A DNA stretch of 64,000 bases from Ruegeria atlantica (GCF_013032455.1 NZ_WQCF01000003.1:62001-126000), one strand, 5' to 3'. Shown: positions 9,397 through 19,979, numbered from the stretch's first letter. Program-made: numbers and translations. The notes: generated by a model from the letters alone, not told the origin.

Positions 9397-9801
9397 ATGC
9401 GTAGTTTCATATCAAGAAATGCTTGCCCAGCCGCGTTAGCCCTGTTGATACCAGCTTTGGCGGTCGCTGATCCCATTGTGGGTGTTTGGAAAACTGAACC
9501 TGACCGCAAGAACCTGATCTCACATATCAAGATAACGGCCTGTGGCGACAAGTTCTGTGGCCTGATCCAGTCTGCCTATGACAAATCGGGCAAAGAGGTG
9601 CAGACGCCGAATATCGGGAAAAAGCTGTTTTGGGACGTCGCCAGCGAAGGGGGCGGCAAATACGGCGGCGGAGATTTCTGGATACCGATGGTCAATGTGG
9701 ATGTCGCGCCGCAAATGACGTTAAGCGGAGACTCTCTGACCGTGCGTGGCTGTGACCACGCGATCTGCGGGCATCAGACTTGGACCCGGTTGGCCAAGTG
9801 A
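9397..9801 (+). CDS. DUF2147 secreted protein
   Basis: A 134-residue protein with an N-terminal signal peptide (cleavage probably after LAVA, residues 22-25) and a DUF2147 domain: DPIVGVWKTEPD, then KITACGDKFCGLI, a GKKLFWDV segment and a closing LTVRGCDHAICGHQTWTRL. Two cysteine pairs suggest disulfides in the periplasm. The family is lipocalin-like and of unknown function. The ATG at 9397 has a perfect AGGAGGG ribosome site, and a TATAAT sequence at 9363-9368 could be its -10 element. Confidence 0.85.
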   Translation: MRSFISRNACPAALALLIPALAVADPIVGVWKTEPDRKNLISHIKITACGDKFCGLIQSAYDKSGKEVQTPNIGKKLFWDVASEGGGKYGGGDFWIPMVNVDVAPQMTLSGDSLTVRGCDHAICGHQTWTRLAK

Positions 9802-9831
9802 ATTGTTCGTAAATTCGGATCAATGTGCTGT

Positions 9832-9861
9832 AAAAAAATGACGAGCCTGAGGGCTCGTCAT
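9832..9861 (-). terminator. Rho-independent terminator of the RND efflux operon
   Basis: Perfect 10-bp stem ATGACGAGCC (9838-9847) / GGCTCGTCAT (9852-9861) with a TGAG loop. On the minus strand it is followed by seven T (complement of 9832-9838), so it ends transcription of the RND permease gene, whose stop lies 6 bases before the hairpin. Confidence 0.85.
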
Positions 9862-9866
9862 TCATG

Positions 9867-12800
9867 TTATTCTGCGGCTTTCAGCGGTGAGGTGGGTGGC
9901 GACCCCGGATCCTCTTCTGATTCCGTACCTGGGTCCGCGATGGGTGTTTCGTCGCCCCAGACCACTTCGGTCGCCTGCGCGTGGCGTACTGCTTTTCCGA
10001 TTTCCATGTCCTGCGCCACCCGACTGGACCGTCCCCCTGAAACGCGAGCCAGGAATTTGCCGAGCCACACCAGATAAGTCGTTACCCAAACCCGCAGCGC
10101 CAGCAGAGATGGCGTTACGATCAATGTCAGAACCGTTGCGATACCCAACCCGAACACAACGGCGGTGGCCAGTTGCTTCCACCACAAAGCCGTCGGGCTG
10201 TTGATCGAATAACCGCCATTGATGAAATCCAGTGACAGCCCGAACATCATCGGCGTCAGGCCGGCCATCGTGGTCAGAGTGGTCAGCAAAACCGGGCGGA
10301 TGCGTGCTTCGGCAGTGCGAACAATCGCCTCGATCCGGGGCATGTAGCGGCTGTATTCCTGATAGGTGTCGATTAGAACGATGTTGTTGTTTACCACGAT
10401 CCCGGCCAGCGCCACGATACCGGTCCCGGTCATGATGATCGAGAAAGGCTGTTGCATGACAATCATTCCGATCAGAACACCTGTGGTCGACAGCACAACA
10501 GCCAGCAGAACCAGAACCGAGTTGTAGAACGAGTTGAACTGTGCCAGCAGGATCACGAACATCAGCCCCAGCGCGCCCAGGAATGCGCTTTGCAGGAAGG
10601 CGCCGGATTCCTCCTGATCTTCCTGATCGCCCGTCCATTCCCAGCTGACAGCGTTCGAGAAGGGATCAGTTTCAAGCCACTGTGTCAATTTTTCGATACG
10701 TTCATTCGCAGTCATCGGAACGAGCTGAACCGTTGCTTTTCCAGCATCAAGCTGATCTTGCACGACATCTAGGCTGATGGATTGCGCGACTTGTGGTACA
10801 TGGTACCGCATCGTTTTGGGGCCGAAGATCCATGAAAACGGAAAGCTTCGTTCAATGACCAGTGTCACGTTATAGGGATCACCATTTTCTGCTTCTTCTG
10901 CCGAAACGCCGTAACCAAAGCCTACGTCTAACAATCCGTCTTCTACTGGGTTTCCTTCTTCATCCAGCGGAACCATTTGAAGAATTTCTATTCCCTCAAC
11001 AACATCCGCCTTCACATCGTAGTAACGTTGCTGGTTGATCCGGTTGATCTCGGCCAATTTGGCAACCGGTTGCCGCGTGACAAAGTTAGACAGAGGGACC
11101 AATCCGTCCGGTGTGCGCACCTTCAGCGAGTCAAGCGTCGATAGCACCCTGTCTTGTTCGGGCAGGCGCACGCGGATTTCGACTTCTTCATCCGTAGTGT
11201 CAGGGCGCATTTCGCCCAGCAGTATGCCGCGCGTGACCAATTGCACCATTGCGCCGACTGTGGCCACGTCAGCACCGAAACGGCCAGCCTTGGCCACATC
11301 CACGTCAATCTGCCAGTCGATACCGGGCAGGGGCAGTGTGTCTTCGATCTTGATCAGGCCCGGCGTTTCGTCGAACACTTCGCGTGCGGATTGGGTTGCG
11401 AAGGTCAGTTCCTCCCACCCATCTGCCTTGATGCGCAGATGCACTGGCTTGGCTGAGGCCGGGCCCTGCTCCAATGGCAGAATTTCAACGATGAAACCGG
11501 GCAGTTTGGCAAGTTCCGCATTCAGCTCATCCAGAACGTAATCACCGTCAAATTCGGGATCGATGATCTCACGATCGAAAAGGCCGAATAAGGCAGGTTC
11601 TGTTTGTGTGGGCCGATCTTCCCAAGGGGTGATTTCGAATTGTACGCGGCCCACGGTATCTGCAGGAGCCGAGGCCCCCCCATCGTTCTGGTTCAAACCA
11701 CCTTCACCAGCAAAGGCGAACACATTGGTCACGGCCGGGTGTGCGCTGATCACTTCTTCGGCGGCCAGCACCAAGGCGTCCTTTTCCTGTAGCGACAGGT
11801 TGCCCCGTGCCCGAACATAGGCAGTGGCCTGTTCCGGTTCGGTTTCGACAAAGAACTCAACGCCGCGATTGTTGTTCACAAAGTAAATCATCACTGCCAT
11901 CACGCTGCAGGCGACAACAACAATTGAGACAACGGGCATGATCGGATTGCCGACCAGGAATTTGACCACAGAACCGAACGGAGTGTGCTCGCGTGCGGAA
12001 TGGACGCGCTCCTCGTGGTGGCGTTCGATCTTGGCCGCGCTCAGGGTCACCGACCCGGCAAAGCCACCCAGTATGAACAGCAATGCGCCAAAGACCACGC
12101 CGCCTGATGCGCCCTCGGGCAGCAAATAGCCTGGGTTCAGCATCTGCATCGCGCCAAGGAAAATCATATACAACGACGGCGGGACGAGCACGGCACGCAC
12201 CCACCACGGTGCTACACTGCGCAACCAGTTAGACGTCCGGTCGAACGTCCGGCTAAGGCGGCCCGACACGCCGCCCACAATGGGAAGATAGATCAACGCA
12301 ACAATCAGCGAGGACGACAGCACAAAGATCAACGTGATCGGCAGCATCTTCATGAACTCGCCCGGAACACCGGGCCAGAACAGCATCGGCAAGAAAGCAC
12401 AAAGCGTCGTTGCGGTGGATGATACGATGGGCCAGAACATCCTTTGCGCCGCCTCGACATAGGCGTGCATCGGGCCGATGCCCTCTTTGATGCGCTTGTC
12501 GGCGTATTCCACCACGACGATGGCACCATCGACCAGCATCCCCACAGCAAGGATCAGACCGAACATTACCATGTTCGAAATGGTAACACCCATGACGGCC
12601 AGGAAAGCAAAACTCAGCAAGAAGGAGGTCGGGATCGCAAAACCCACCAACAGTGCCGCGCGCGTGCCCAGCGAGGCCAGAACAACGATCATCACCAACG
12701 CGATCGCGGTCAGGACCGAGCCCTCAAGCTGGCGTACCATCGAGGCGACGATACGGCTCTGATCGTTTGACGTGCCTACGTCTACTGCGGCACGCAGCTC

Positions 12801-13733
12801 TGCAGGCCACTTTTCCTGTGCAACGGCCAAGGTCGCTTTAACGTCGTCCACGGTGTCGATAAGGTTGAAGCCCTTGCGTTTGACCACCTGCAGGGCCACC
12901 GTCGATTGCCCGTCGAACCGCGCGGTGCCTTCACGGTCTTCGAAGGTGTAGTTGATCTGCGCCAGCTCACCCATTGTCACGACGCGGTCGCCATTGACCT
13001 TGACGGGCAGGCTATAGACATCCTCGGCGGTCTTGAATGAAGACGGGATCTTGACCGAGAATGTGCCTTGCGCCGTGTCCACCTCGCCCGCTGCGATCAG
13101 CTGGTTGTTGTTTTGTACAACGTTGATCAACTCGTCTGCTGATACGTTATAGGATTCCAACCGCAGCGGATCGATGATCACTTCCAGCATTTCGTCCCGG
13201 TTGCCTGCGATACCGGCTTCAAGCACCGAATCCAGTGCCTCAAGCTCATCCTGCAAGTCCTTGGCGATACGCGCCATTGTGCGTTCCGGCACCGCCCCGG
13301 TCAGATTGACGATGACAATAGGAAATTCAGAGAAGTTGATTTCGTTGAGCGTATATTGCTCGGCACCTTCCGGAAAATCAGCCTGTGCGCTGTTCATCGC
13401 GTCGCGCACGTCGGCCATAATAGCCGTCTTGTCCCAGCCGAATTCGAACTCCAGTGCGATACCGGCATAACCTTCGGCGGCGGTGGCGGTCATTTCCTTG
13501 AGACCATCCAAATCCGCCAGTTCGGTCTCCATTGGCTTGATCAGCAGGTTTTCCGAGTCTTCAGCCGAGATGCCGGGGAATTGAACCGAGACGAACAGAG
13601 CCGGAATTTCGATGTCCGGCTCTCCTTCCTTGGGCAGTCCAACATAGGCAAACCCACCGACGATCAGCGAGATCGCGATGAAGGCCAGTACCATGCGGGC
13701 TCGGTTAGCGGCCCAAGCGACTAGCCCTTTCAT
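9867..13733 (-). CDS. RND-family efflux permease
   Basis: A 1,288-residue inner-membrane RND transporter, longer than the typical 1,030-1,050 of AcrB-like pumps. Near the N-terminus are a first membrane helix and the usual GEPDIEIPALFVSVQFPG region; the NMVMFGLILAVGMLVDGAIVVVE segment holds the conserved acidic residues of the proton relay helix. A second set of helices occurs near residues 1,025-1,190. RND pumps use the proton gradient to expel drugs, lipids or metals. The gene overlaps the adaptor gene by 4 bases (ATGA), so the two are translationally coupled. No outer-membrane channel gene or regulator is adjacent; a TolC-like protein elsewhere would be needed. Substrate unknown. Confidence 0.93.
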   Translation of the reverse strand: MKGLVAWAANRARMVLAFIAISLIVGGFAYVGLPKEGEPDIEIPALFVSVQFPGISAEDSENLLIKPMETELADLDGLKEMTATAAEGYAGIALEFEFGWDKTAIMADVRDAMNSAQADFPEGAEQYTLNEINFSEFPIVIVNLTGAVPERTMARIAKDLQDELEALDSVLEAGIAGNRDEMLEVIIDPLRLESYNVSADELINVVQNNNQLIAAGEVDTAQGTFSVKIPSSFKTAEDVYSLPVKVNGDRVVTMGELAQINYTFEDREGTARFDGQSTVALQVVKRKGFNLIDTVDDVKATLAVAQEKWPAELRAAVDVGTSNDQSRIVASMVRQLEGSVLTAIALVMIVVLASLGTRAALLVGFAIPTSFLLSFAFLAVMGVTISNMVMFGLILAVGMLVDGAIVVVEYADKRIKEGIGPMHAYVEAAQRMFWPIVSSTATTLCAFLPMLFWPGVPGEFMKMLPITLIFVLSSSLIVALIYLPIVGGVSGRLSRTFDRTSNWLRSVAPWWVRAVLVPPSLYMIFLGAMQMLNPGYLLPEGASGGVVFGALLFILGGFAGSVTLSAAKIERHHEERVHSAREHTPFGSVVKFLVGNPIMPVVSIVVVACSVMAVMIYFVNNNRGVEFFVETEPEQATAYVRARGNLSLQEKDALVLAAEEVISAHPAVTNVFAFAGEGGLNQNDGGASAPADTVGRVQFEITPWEDRPTQTEPALFGLFDREIIDPEFDGDYVLDELNAELAKLPGFIVEILPLEQGPASAKPVHLRIKADGWEELTFATQSAREVFDETPGLIKIEDTLPLPGIDWQIDVDVAKAGRFGADVATVGAMVQLVTRGILLGEMRPDTTDEEVEIRVRLPEQDRVLSTLDSLKVRTPDGLVPLSNFVTRQPVAKLAEINRINQQRYYDVKADVVEGIEILQMVPLDEEGNPVEDGLLDVGFGYGVSAEEAENGDPYNVTLVIERSFPFSWIFGPKTMRYHVPQVAQSISLDVVQDQLDAGKATVQLVPMTANERIEKLTQWLETDPFSNAVSWEWTGDQEDQEESGAFLQSAFLGALGLMFVILLAQFNSFYNSVLVLLAVVLSTTGVLIGMIVMQQPFSIIMTGTGIVALAGIVVNNNIVLIDTYQEYSRYMPRIEAIVRTAEARIRPVLLTTLTTMAGLTPMMFGLSLDFINGGYSINSPTALWWKQLATAVVFGLGIATVLTLIVTPSLLALRVWVTTYLVWLGKFLARVSGGRSSRVAQDMEIGKAVRHAQATEVVWGDETPIADPGTESEEDPGSPPTSPLKAAE

Positions 13734-14962
13734 TGTGCCGTGTCCCGATAGGTGGGCTTAACTTTTACGCCCTGGGTTACGAATTCCTGCCCGACAACAA
13801 TGACATCAGCCGTTTCCGGCAACCCATTTACCCAAATACCCTCTGCGGTATCGCGCAACAGTTTGATTGGCATGAAATCGACAATACTACCTGCGCCCAC
13901 GGTGCGCACACCCACTTGCCCTTCGTTGTTCAGGGTCAGGGCAGACTGGGGCAGGAGATGTGCCTTTGCTCCGTCGGCCGAAATGCGGATATCGGCGGTT
14001 TGACCGTCGCGAATGGTCAGGTCCGGGTTCGGAACCGTGATCTCGACTTCGAATGTGCGGGTGGTTTCATCCGCTGAACGGCTGAGAAAGGTCACTCGAC
14101 CTGCGACTTGTCGTCCGGTGACGAGCTGCGCCGAAGCTTCGGAACCGACAATGATCTTGTTCACGTCAACCTCGGGTACGAAGCCGACCAGCTTGATCGG
14201 ATCAAGTTGAATTACCGTCGCACAGAGCGATCCGGGCTGCATCAAGCTGCCAAGCTCAGCAGTGTCGCTTTCCAGCAATCCTTTGAAAGGTGCTTCGATG
14301 GTTTGCCGGTCAATTTCGCGCTGGGCGGCTTTGACTTCTGCGTTTGCGGCTTCAATTCCCGCGCGGGTGGCTTCAAGGCCGGCTTCAGCGGTTTTGATGC
14401 CGGCCTCGGCAGATCGCATCGCAGCCTCGCTTGAAATTCGGCGGGTTTCCGATCCGAAGCCCGTCTCTGACAACTTTTGTGCCGCGGTCAGATTGATCTG
14501 CGCTTCGGCGACAAGTGCGTGCGCCTCATCCAAACGAGCTTCGGCCTCGGGGATGCGGCTTTCTGCCTCCAGCTTGGCGGCTACGGCCTCGGCCAGACTG
14601 GCGGGGCGGGTGCCTGGGTCCAGCTCGCACAGAAGATCTCCGACTTCAACGAATGCACCCTTACGCTTGGGTTCCGAGATTACGGTCGAGGTGGTTTCGG
14701 CCAATACTTCGACCTGTCGATTGGCCCTGGTCTGCCCGCGCACCAACACGGCGCCGTCAATTTCCCGTGCGATGGACCGCATGGCAACCACAGCAATTGC
14801 TGATTGGCTCGACGTTTCGTGATCGGCGGTTTCAGCATCGGACGTTACGTCAACTTCGGTGTCACCTCGACCGGCAAATGCAAACAGCGCGTCCCTTTCG
14901 AAAACCAGAAGGTACAACGCGGTAACAACCAAGATTGCATTCACGAATGAAATCAGACGCAT
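13730..14962 (-). CDS. RND efflux periplasmic adaptor (membrane fusion protein)
   Basis: A 410-residue HlyD/AcrA-type adaptor: one N-terminal membrane segment (residues 4-22), a lipoyl-like half (ALVRGQTRANRQVEVLAETTSTV), a long alpha-hairpin rich in Ala/Glu (about residues 130-200) and a beta-barrel region with DIRISADGAKAHLLPQSAL. It bridges the inner-membrane pump and an outer-membrane channel. I chose the ATG at 14962, preceded by GTGAGG, since it puts the membrane segment right at the N-terminus; a longer frame to 15028 has no support. First gene of the efflux operon. Confidence 0.9.
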   Translation of the reverse strand: MRLISFVNAILVVTALYLLVFERDALFAFAGRGDTEVDVTSDAETADHETSSQSAIAVVAMRSIAREIDGAVLVRGQTRANRQVEVLAETTSTVISEPKRKGAFVEVGDLLCELDPGTRPASLAEAVAAKLEAESRIPEAEARLDEAHALVAEAQINLTAAQKLSETGFGSETRRISSEAAMRSAEAGIKTAEAGLEATRAGIEAANAEVKAAQREIDRQTIEAPFKGLLESDTAELGSLMQPGSLCATVIQLDPIKLVGFVPEVDVNKIIVGSEASAQLVTGRQVAGRVTFLSRSADETTRTFEVEITVPNPDLTIRDGQTADIRISADGAKAHLLPQSALTLNNEGQVGVRTVGAGSIVDFMPIKLLRDTAEGIWVNGLPETADVIVVGQEFVTQGVKVKPTYRDTAQ

Positions 14963-15187
14963 ACACGGCCTCACAACAAAATTATTCGCCGATTTTTTCT
15001 CGGCGCGCATGCTAGAAAATGGGGACAAGCATGCATCTTTTCCACACTAAACTGAATAGTTCGGTTCACTTTTTTTCGCAAGGGTGGCGTGTCGCCGCGA
15101 AAATGTGCGAATTCCGACCCTTGGCTTGGCCGGGAGGCCGAGGTATGACATGGCGCCATACATCAGCACAAAGCCTGGGGAGCAGGG
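14963..15187. other. Divergent promoter region
   Basis: The 225 bases between the efflux operon and the yfgM-like gene carry no ORF that I can support. They are AT-richer than the surroundings, with T-rich stretches at 14993-15000 and 15070-15078, and must hold promoters in both directions. No clear operator palindrome was found. Confidence 0.5.
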
Positions 15188-15859
15188 ATGAGCGACGTCG
15201 ACAGTTTTATTGATGAGGTGACCGAAGAGGTTCGCCGTGATCGTCTGTTTCTGCTGCTGCGCCGTTGGGGCTGGGTCGGGGTTCTAGCCGTGGTCCTGAT
15301 CGTGGGTGGTGCCGCTTTCAACGAGGTTCGCAAGGCTCGTATCACCGGGCAGGCTCAGGATTTGGGTGATGCGATTCTTAGCGCGTTGTCGCAAAATGAC
15401 TCGGCTGATCGTGTCGCCAGCCTTGAGGGGATCGAGGCCGCCACGCCGGGCGGAGATGCCGTTTTGAACATGTTGCTGGCGTCTTCGCAAACCGAAGCCG
15501 GATCGCGGGATGAGGCGGTTGCAAGCCTGAACGCGGTGGCGGTACAGGGCGAGCTGCCGGAAATTTACCGGGCGATTGCTTCTTTCAAGGCTTTGCTGCT
15601 GCAGGCCGATACAATGCCAGCGGCAGACCGCCGTCAGCAATTCGAAGCGTTGGCGACACCAGGTGCGCCGCTGCGGTTGCTGGCCGAGGAACAGTTGGCC
15701 TTGATCGACATCTCTGAAGGCAATGTCGATGCCGCGCTCGACCGGTTGCAGGCAATGCGTCAGGATGCCGAAATTGGCGTCGATCTTCAGCAACGCGTCG
15801 CGCAATTGATTGTCGCTCTGGGCGGTGAACCAGAACCGCTGGTGGCCCGGCAGGGTTGA
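15188..15859 (+). CDS. YfgM-like TPR membrane protein
   Basis: A 223-residue protein with a short cytoplasmic N-terminus, a single membrane helix at about residues 27-46 (GWVGVLAVVLIVGGAAF) and a periplasmic TPR-like domain. The same layout is seen in E. coli YfgM, an ancillary partner of the SecYEG translocon that helps periplasmic chaperones. The order yfgM-bamB-der is shared with E. coli and backs the assignment. ATG with GGGG-type ribosome site. Followed 39 bases later by bamB. Confidence 0.85.
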   Translation: MSDVDSFIDEVTEEVRRDRLFLLLRRWGWVGVLAVVLIVGGAAFNEVRKARITGQAQDLGDAILSALSQNDSADRVASLEGIEAATPGGDAVLNMLLASSQTEAGSRDEAVASLNAVAVQGELPEIYRAIASFKALLLQADTMPAADRRQQFEALATPGAPLRLLAEEQLALIDISEGNVDAALDRLQAMRQDAEIGVDLQQRVAQLIVALGGEPEPLVARQG

Positions 15860-15898
15860 TCCAGCGGCATAAAGAATGACAGGCGAGTTCGGAGTACG

Positions 15899-17221
15899 AT
15901 GGTGACAAGTATAATCTCCCGCATTGGATTGCCGATCGCGGCACTATCGCTGACTGTGCTGGCCGCCTGTGAGGAACCTGAAACTATCCTTTCCGGCCCG
16001 CGCGAGGATATTCGCCAGACTACCGACAATGTGACGGTGGCTACGCTTGGTTCGAAACCGATCAGCTTGCCTGCGCAGAAAGCGAATGCCAATTGGCCGC
16101 AAAGCGCAGGGACGCCTGCGTATCGCACCACCAATGCGGCTTTGCGTGCAGCACCGCAGCGCATTTGGTCCGCGTCAATCGGAGATGGAGATTCGCGCAA
16201 GCGCCGCATCACCGCCGAGCCGGTTGCCGCCGGTGGCCTGATATTTACGTTGGACGCGGGCGCGAAAGTTTCTGCGGTTACCCCACAGGGGCAGGTGGCG
16301 TGGAGCACAAACCTGATCCCCGCGAACGATGGCGACAGCGATGCGACCGGAGGCGGGATGGCGTATGCCAACGGCGTGCTCTACGTGTCATCGGGCTTTG
16401 GGCGGCTGACTGCGTTGGAAGGCAAGACCGGTGCGATCATATGGCAAAAGCGCCTGAACGCCACCGGCAGTGGTGCGCCTTTGGTTAATGACGGCCTGTT
16501 GTATCTGGTAGCAGGTGACGAAACCGGTTGGGTCGTGAACACCAAGGATGGTCGCATTGCCTGGCAGGTTCAGGGCACCCCGAGTGTGGGGAATGTACTC
16601 GGCGCTCCGGCTCCGGTGATTGCGTCGGAATTTGCTGTTTTTGCTTTCGGCTCGGGCGATATTTCTGCCGCGTTTCGCAGGGGTGGGATTCAGCGCTGGA
16701 ACGCATCGGTGGCAGGCGGACGTCGGGGACGTGCAGTATCACAGATTGTTGACGTAACCGGCGGACCTATGGTTGTCGGCAACACTATCTACATCGGCAG
16801 CCACTCGGGACGCACCGTGGCGTTCGACTCAGGGTCTGGTGAACGGATCTGGACTGCCGAAGAAGGGGCTGTCGACACGGTCTGGCCTGCGGGCAATAGC
16901 CTGTTCCTGATCAGCGATCGTAGCCAATTGGTTCGACTGAATAGCTCTGATGGTTCCATCGTTTGGGCGCGAGACTTGCCGGGGTTTGTCAAAGATAAAC
17001 CGGGGCGTCGTGGCCCGATTGTCGCTCACTATGGCCCGATCGTCGCTGGTGGGCGCGTTGTGATAGCCTCGAATGACGGCTTCCTTCGGTTCTTTAATCC
17101 GGTGGATGGAACGCTGGTCAACAGCGTAGAAGTGCCCGGTGGTGCCACCACCGCACCCGTTGTCGCGGGACAGACGCTGTACGTCGTGTCGTCCAAAGGT
17201 GAACTGCACGCTTTCCGTTGA
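15899..17221 (+). CDS. bamB: Outer membrane assembly lipoprotein BamB
   Basis: A 440-residue lipoprotein: signal peptide ending in the lipobox LAAC (Cys23 or so), then a series of PQQ-like beta-propeller blades visible as repeated segments such as GGGMAYANGVLYVSSGFG, GAIIWQKRL and DGRIAWQVQG. BamB scaffolds the BAM complex that inserts beta-barrel proteins in the outer membrane. It sits between the YfgM-like gene and der, as in E. coli. The ATG at 15899 has GGAG 4 bases upstream, rather close. Confidence 0.9.
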   Translation: MVTSIISRIGLPIAALSLTVLAACEEPETILSGPREDIRQTTDNVTVATLGSKPISLPAQKANANWPQSAGTPAYRTTNAALRAAPQRIWSASIGDGDSRKRRITAEPVAAGGLIFTLDAGAKVSAVTPQGQVAWSTNLIPANDGDSDATGGGMAYANGVLYVSSGFGRLTALEGKTGAIIWQKRLNATGSGAPLVNDGLLYLVAGDETGWVVNTKDGRIAWQVQGTPSVGNVLGAPAPVIASEFAVFAFGSGDISAAFRRGGIQRWNASVAGGRRGRAVSQIVDVTGGPMVVGNTIYIGSHSGRTVAFDSGSGERIWTAEEGAVDTVWPAGNSLFLISDRSQLVRLNSSDGSIVWARDLPGFVKDKPGRRGPIVAHYGPIVAGGRVVIASNDGFLRFFNPVDGTLVNSVEVPGGATTAPVVAGQTLYVVSSKGELHAFR

Positions 17222-17269
17222 CCGCAAGATGCGCTAAAGGGCGCGTCTGAGTCTTGAAAGTTGAGTATC

Positions 17270-18733
17270 ATGTCGCTGACCCTCGCCATCGTGGGGCGCC
17301 CGAATGTGGGCAAATCCACTCTGTTCAACCGCCTTGTGGGCAAACGTCTGGCTTTGGTCGACGACCAGCCCGGCGTGACGCGCGACTTGCGCGAAGGCGA
17401 AGGGCGTCTGGGCGATCTGCGCTTTACGGTGATCGACACGGCGGGCCTTGAGGACGCGACCGATGACAGCCTGCAGGGCCGAATGCGCCGCCTGACCGAG
17501 CGCGCCGTGGATATGGCCGATGTCTGCCTGTTCATGATTGACGCGCGTGTGGGTCTTACACCGACGGATGAGATGTTTGCCGAGATACTGCGCAAACGTT
17601 CCAAACACGTAATTCTAGCGGCCAACAAGGCCGAAGGGTCAGCTGCGGATGCCGGTGTGCTTGAGGCTTATAATCTGGGCTTGGGTGAGCCGGTGCGCCT
17701 GTCGGGCGAGCATGGCGAGGGGATGACGGACCTCTACACGCAGCTAATGCCGCTGGCTGACGCCGCCGAGGAACAGGCTGCGGACGATGCGCCGGAAACG
17801 GATATCGAACTGGACGAGGATGGTGAGGGCGAAACCCCGCTGATCACTGATGCGAAACCACTGCAGGTCGCGGTTGTTGGGCGCCCGAATGCCGGGAAGT
17901 CCACCCTGATCAACAAGATAATTGGCGAAGATCGATTGCTGACCGGTCCCGAGGCCGGAATTACACGTGACGCGATCAGCTTGCGGGTGGATTGGGCCGA
18001 TCCTGACGGCGATAGCACGCCAATGCGGATTTTTGACACGGCTGGGATGCGCAAGAAGGCCAAGGTGCAGGAAAAGCTGGAAAAGCTCTCGGTCTCGGAC
18101 GGTCTGCGCGCGGTGAAATTTGCCGAAGTGGTCGTCGTGCTGCTGGACGCAGCCATTCCGTTTGAACAACAGGACCTGCGTATCGCTGATTTGGCTGAGC
18201 GCGAGGGTCGTGCTGTTGTTGTTGCTGTCAACAAATGGGACATTGAAGAGGACAAGCAGGAAAAGCTGCGTGATCTGAAAGAATCCTTTGATCGCCTGCT
18301 GCCGCAGCTGCGCGGCGCGCCTCTGATCACGGTTTCTGCGAAAACAGGCCGAGGATTGGAGCGTTTGCGTGCCGCCATCCTGCGCGCCCATGATGTTTGG
18401 AACCGCCGGGTTCCGACCGCTGCCCTGAACCGCTGGCTGACCGCTATGCTTGAACAGCACCCACCGCCAGCACCTCAGGGACGCCGGATCAAGCTGCGCT
18501 ACATGACCCAGGCCAAGACAAGGCCGCCGGGGTTTGTTGTAATGTGCTCGCACCCTGACAAGATGCCCGCCAGTTATACGCGCTATCTGGTCAACGGCCT
18601 GCGCGAGGATTTTGACATGCCGGGCACACCGATCCGCCTGACTTTACGCGGGCAGGGCGACAAGAACCCCTACAAGGGCCGGCGTAAGAAAAACGCGGGC
18701 GCTTTGGCAAAACATCTCAAAGGTCGCGCGTAA
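17270..18733 (+). CDS. der: Ribosome-assembly GTPase Der (EngA)
   Basis: A 487-residue protein with two GTPase domains in tandem, the hallmark of Der: first P-loop GRPNVGKST at about residues 9-17, second GRPNAGKST near residue 208, each with its own DTAG and NKxD motif (NKAE in the first domain, a variant, and NKWD in the second). A KH-like C-terminal domain and a Lys/Arg-rich tail follow. It helps 50S subunit maturation. I chose ATG 17270 ([12 protein letters not shown]), which puts the P-loop at the usual distance; a TTG three codons earlier adds nothing. A terminator follows at 18783. Confidence 0.96.
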   Translation: MSLTLAIVGRPNVGKSTLFNRLVGKRLALVDDQPGVTRDLREGEGRLGDLRFTVIDTAGLEDATDDSLQGRMRRLTERAVDMADVCLFMIDARVGLTPTDEMFAEILRKRSKHVILAANKAEGSAADAGVLEAYNLGLGEPVRLSGEHGEGMTDLYTQLMPLADAAEEQAADDAPETDIELDEDGEGETPLITDAKPLQVAVVGRPNAGKSTLINKIIGEDRLLTGPEAGITRDAISLRVDWADPDGDSTPMRIFDTAGMRKKAKVQEKLEKLSVSDGLRAVKFAEVVVVLLDAAIPFEQQDLRIADLAEREGRAVVVAVNKWDIEEDKQEKLRDLKESFDRLLPQLRGAPLITVSAKTGRGLERLRAAILRAHDVWNRRVPTAALNRWLTAMLEQHPPPAPQGRRIKLRYMTQAKTRPPGFVVMCSHPDKMPASYTRYLVNGLREDFDMPGTPIRLTLRGQGDKNPYKGRRKKNAGALAKHLKGRA

Positions 18734-18782
18734 CTGCGCCAATTTTCAGCATTTTTGGCTGAAGGGCGTGACAGCCCCGGTG

Positions 18783-18818
18783 CCGCAGGTTAGCATTAAC
18801 CTGCGGGCATTTGTTTTT
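18783..18818 (+). terminator. Rho-independent terminator after der
   Basis: Perfect 10-bp stem CCGCAGGTTA (18783-18792) / TAACCTGCGG (18797-18806), loop GCAT, followed by a T-rich stretch (GCATTTGTTTTT). It closes the yfgM-bamB-der unit. Confidence 0.85.
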
Positions 18819-18897
18819 GTGCGCGCTGATTATATATGAGTAAAACGCAAATAGTTTCTCTTGGATATTAACTGAGCCAGACGTAGGGACAGGCCAA

Positions 18898-19884
18898 ATG
18901 AATTTGCGGGAATACACACGACAATACGCAGTGCAGGACAATCGGCTGGCTGCGCTGAGCTATTTTGGAACCTTCGCTGTTTATTTCGCGTCGCTCACGC
19001 TGGCGATCATTTATGTCGACCGCTGGTACATCATGATACCCGCCGGGATCGTTTTCGCTTTTTCGGCCGTGCGTCTCTATGTGCTGCAGCATGATTGCGG
19101 TCACCATTCCTTGTTTGAAACCCGCGAGCAGAATGAATGGGCGGGGCACGGGCTGTCGCCATTCACCTTTGCACCGTTTGAGGTAATGAAGCAGAACCAC
19201 AATCTGCACCATGCGGGTATCGGCAATCTGGAACATCGAGAGACCGGTGAAATTCACACCATGACGCTGCGCGAGTGGAATGGGGCGGATTGGAAAAAAC
19301 GTTTGTACTACCGTCTTTACCGTAACCCGTTCATCTTGGTACCTGTGGGTGCGCTGTTCACATATTTCATCCGCTACCGCTGGCCCAAGAACACAGTGCG
19401 GTTCGGAGTGACAGGCGTGTTGCTGCACAATCTGTCGATCGTTGTCTTCCTTGGGGTGCTCTATCTGATCGCCGGACAAACGGGCATTCTGGTCTGGCTG
19501 GTGTTTTCGCTTTTGGGGGGCATGTTGGGCGTGTTCCTAGTCTACCTACAGCATAATTTCGAGGACACATACTGGGACCGCCGCCCGGACCTTGACCCGC
19601 AACTGGCAGCTTTGCAAGGATCATCTGCCTTGGATTTTGGCTGGTGGTTCGACAATGCGGTGGCTTGCATCACCCTGCATGACATCCACCATTTCAACTC
19701 ACGCATTCCATCGTATCGGTTGCGGGCATGCCATTATAACCTGCCGCCCGAATACACGCCGCGCCGGATCAAGTTCCCCGAGGCAGTGGCGGCGTTGAAT
19801 CTGAAACTCTGGGACGAGGACGCCAAACGCCTTGTGCCATTCCCCAAAAATGACAGGACCGGTAAGCTGGCCCATGGCGCTTGA
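18898..19884 (+). CDS. Membrane fatty acid desaturase
   Basis: A 328-residue integral membrane protein with the three histidine boxes of di-iron desaturases/hydroxylases: HDCGHH at 65-70, HNLHH at 101-105 and HDIHH at 261-265. About four membrane helices lie between and around them. Such enzymes insert a double bond in an acyl chain of a membrane lipid or in a related hydrocarbon substrate; the exact substrate and position cannot be told. It starts at ATG 18898 and stands as a single gene after the der terminator. Confidence 0.88.
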   Translation: MNLREYTRQYAVQDNRLAALSYFGTFAVYFASLTLAIIYVDRWYIMIPAGIVFAFSAVRLYVLQHDCGHHSLFETREQNEWAGHGLSPFTFAPFEVMKQNHNLHHAGIGNLEHRETGEIHTMTLREWNGADWKKRLYYRLYRNPFILVPVGALFTYFIRYRWPKNTVRFGVTGVLLHNLSIVVFLGVLYLIAGQTGILVWLVFSLLGGMLGVFLVYLQHNFEDTYWDRRPDLDPQLAALQGSSALDFGWWFDNAVACITLHDIHHFNSRIPSYRLRACHYNLPPEYTPRRIKFPEAVAALNLKLWDEDAKRLVPFPKNDRTGKLAHGA

Positions 19885-19979
19885 AACTCACGAAGCGTTT
19901 AAAAGACCGGCTGGCTTGCAGGTGTGATAACCCAGTGCATATTCGATAGAAGAACTGGGAGAAATAGGAAGGAGCCGAA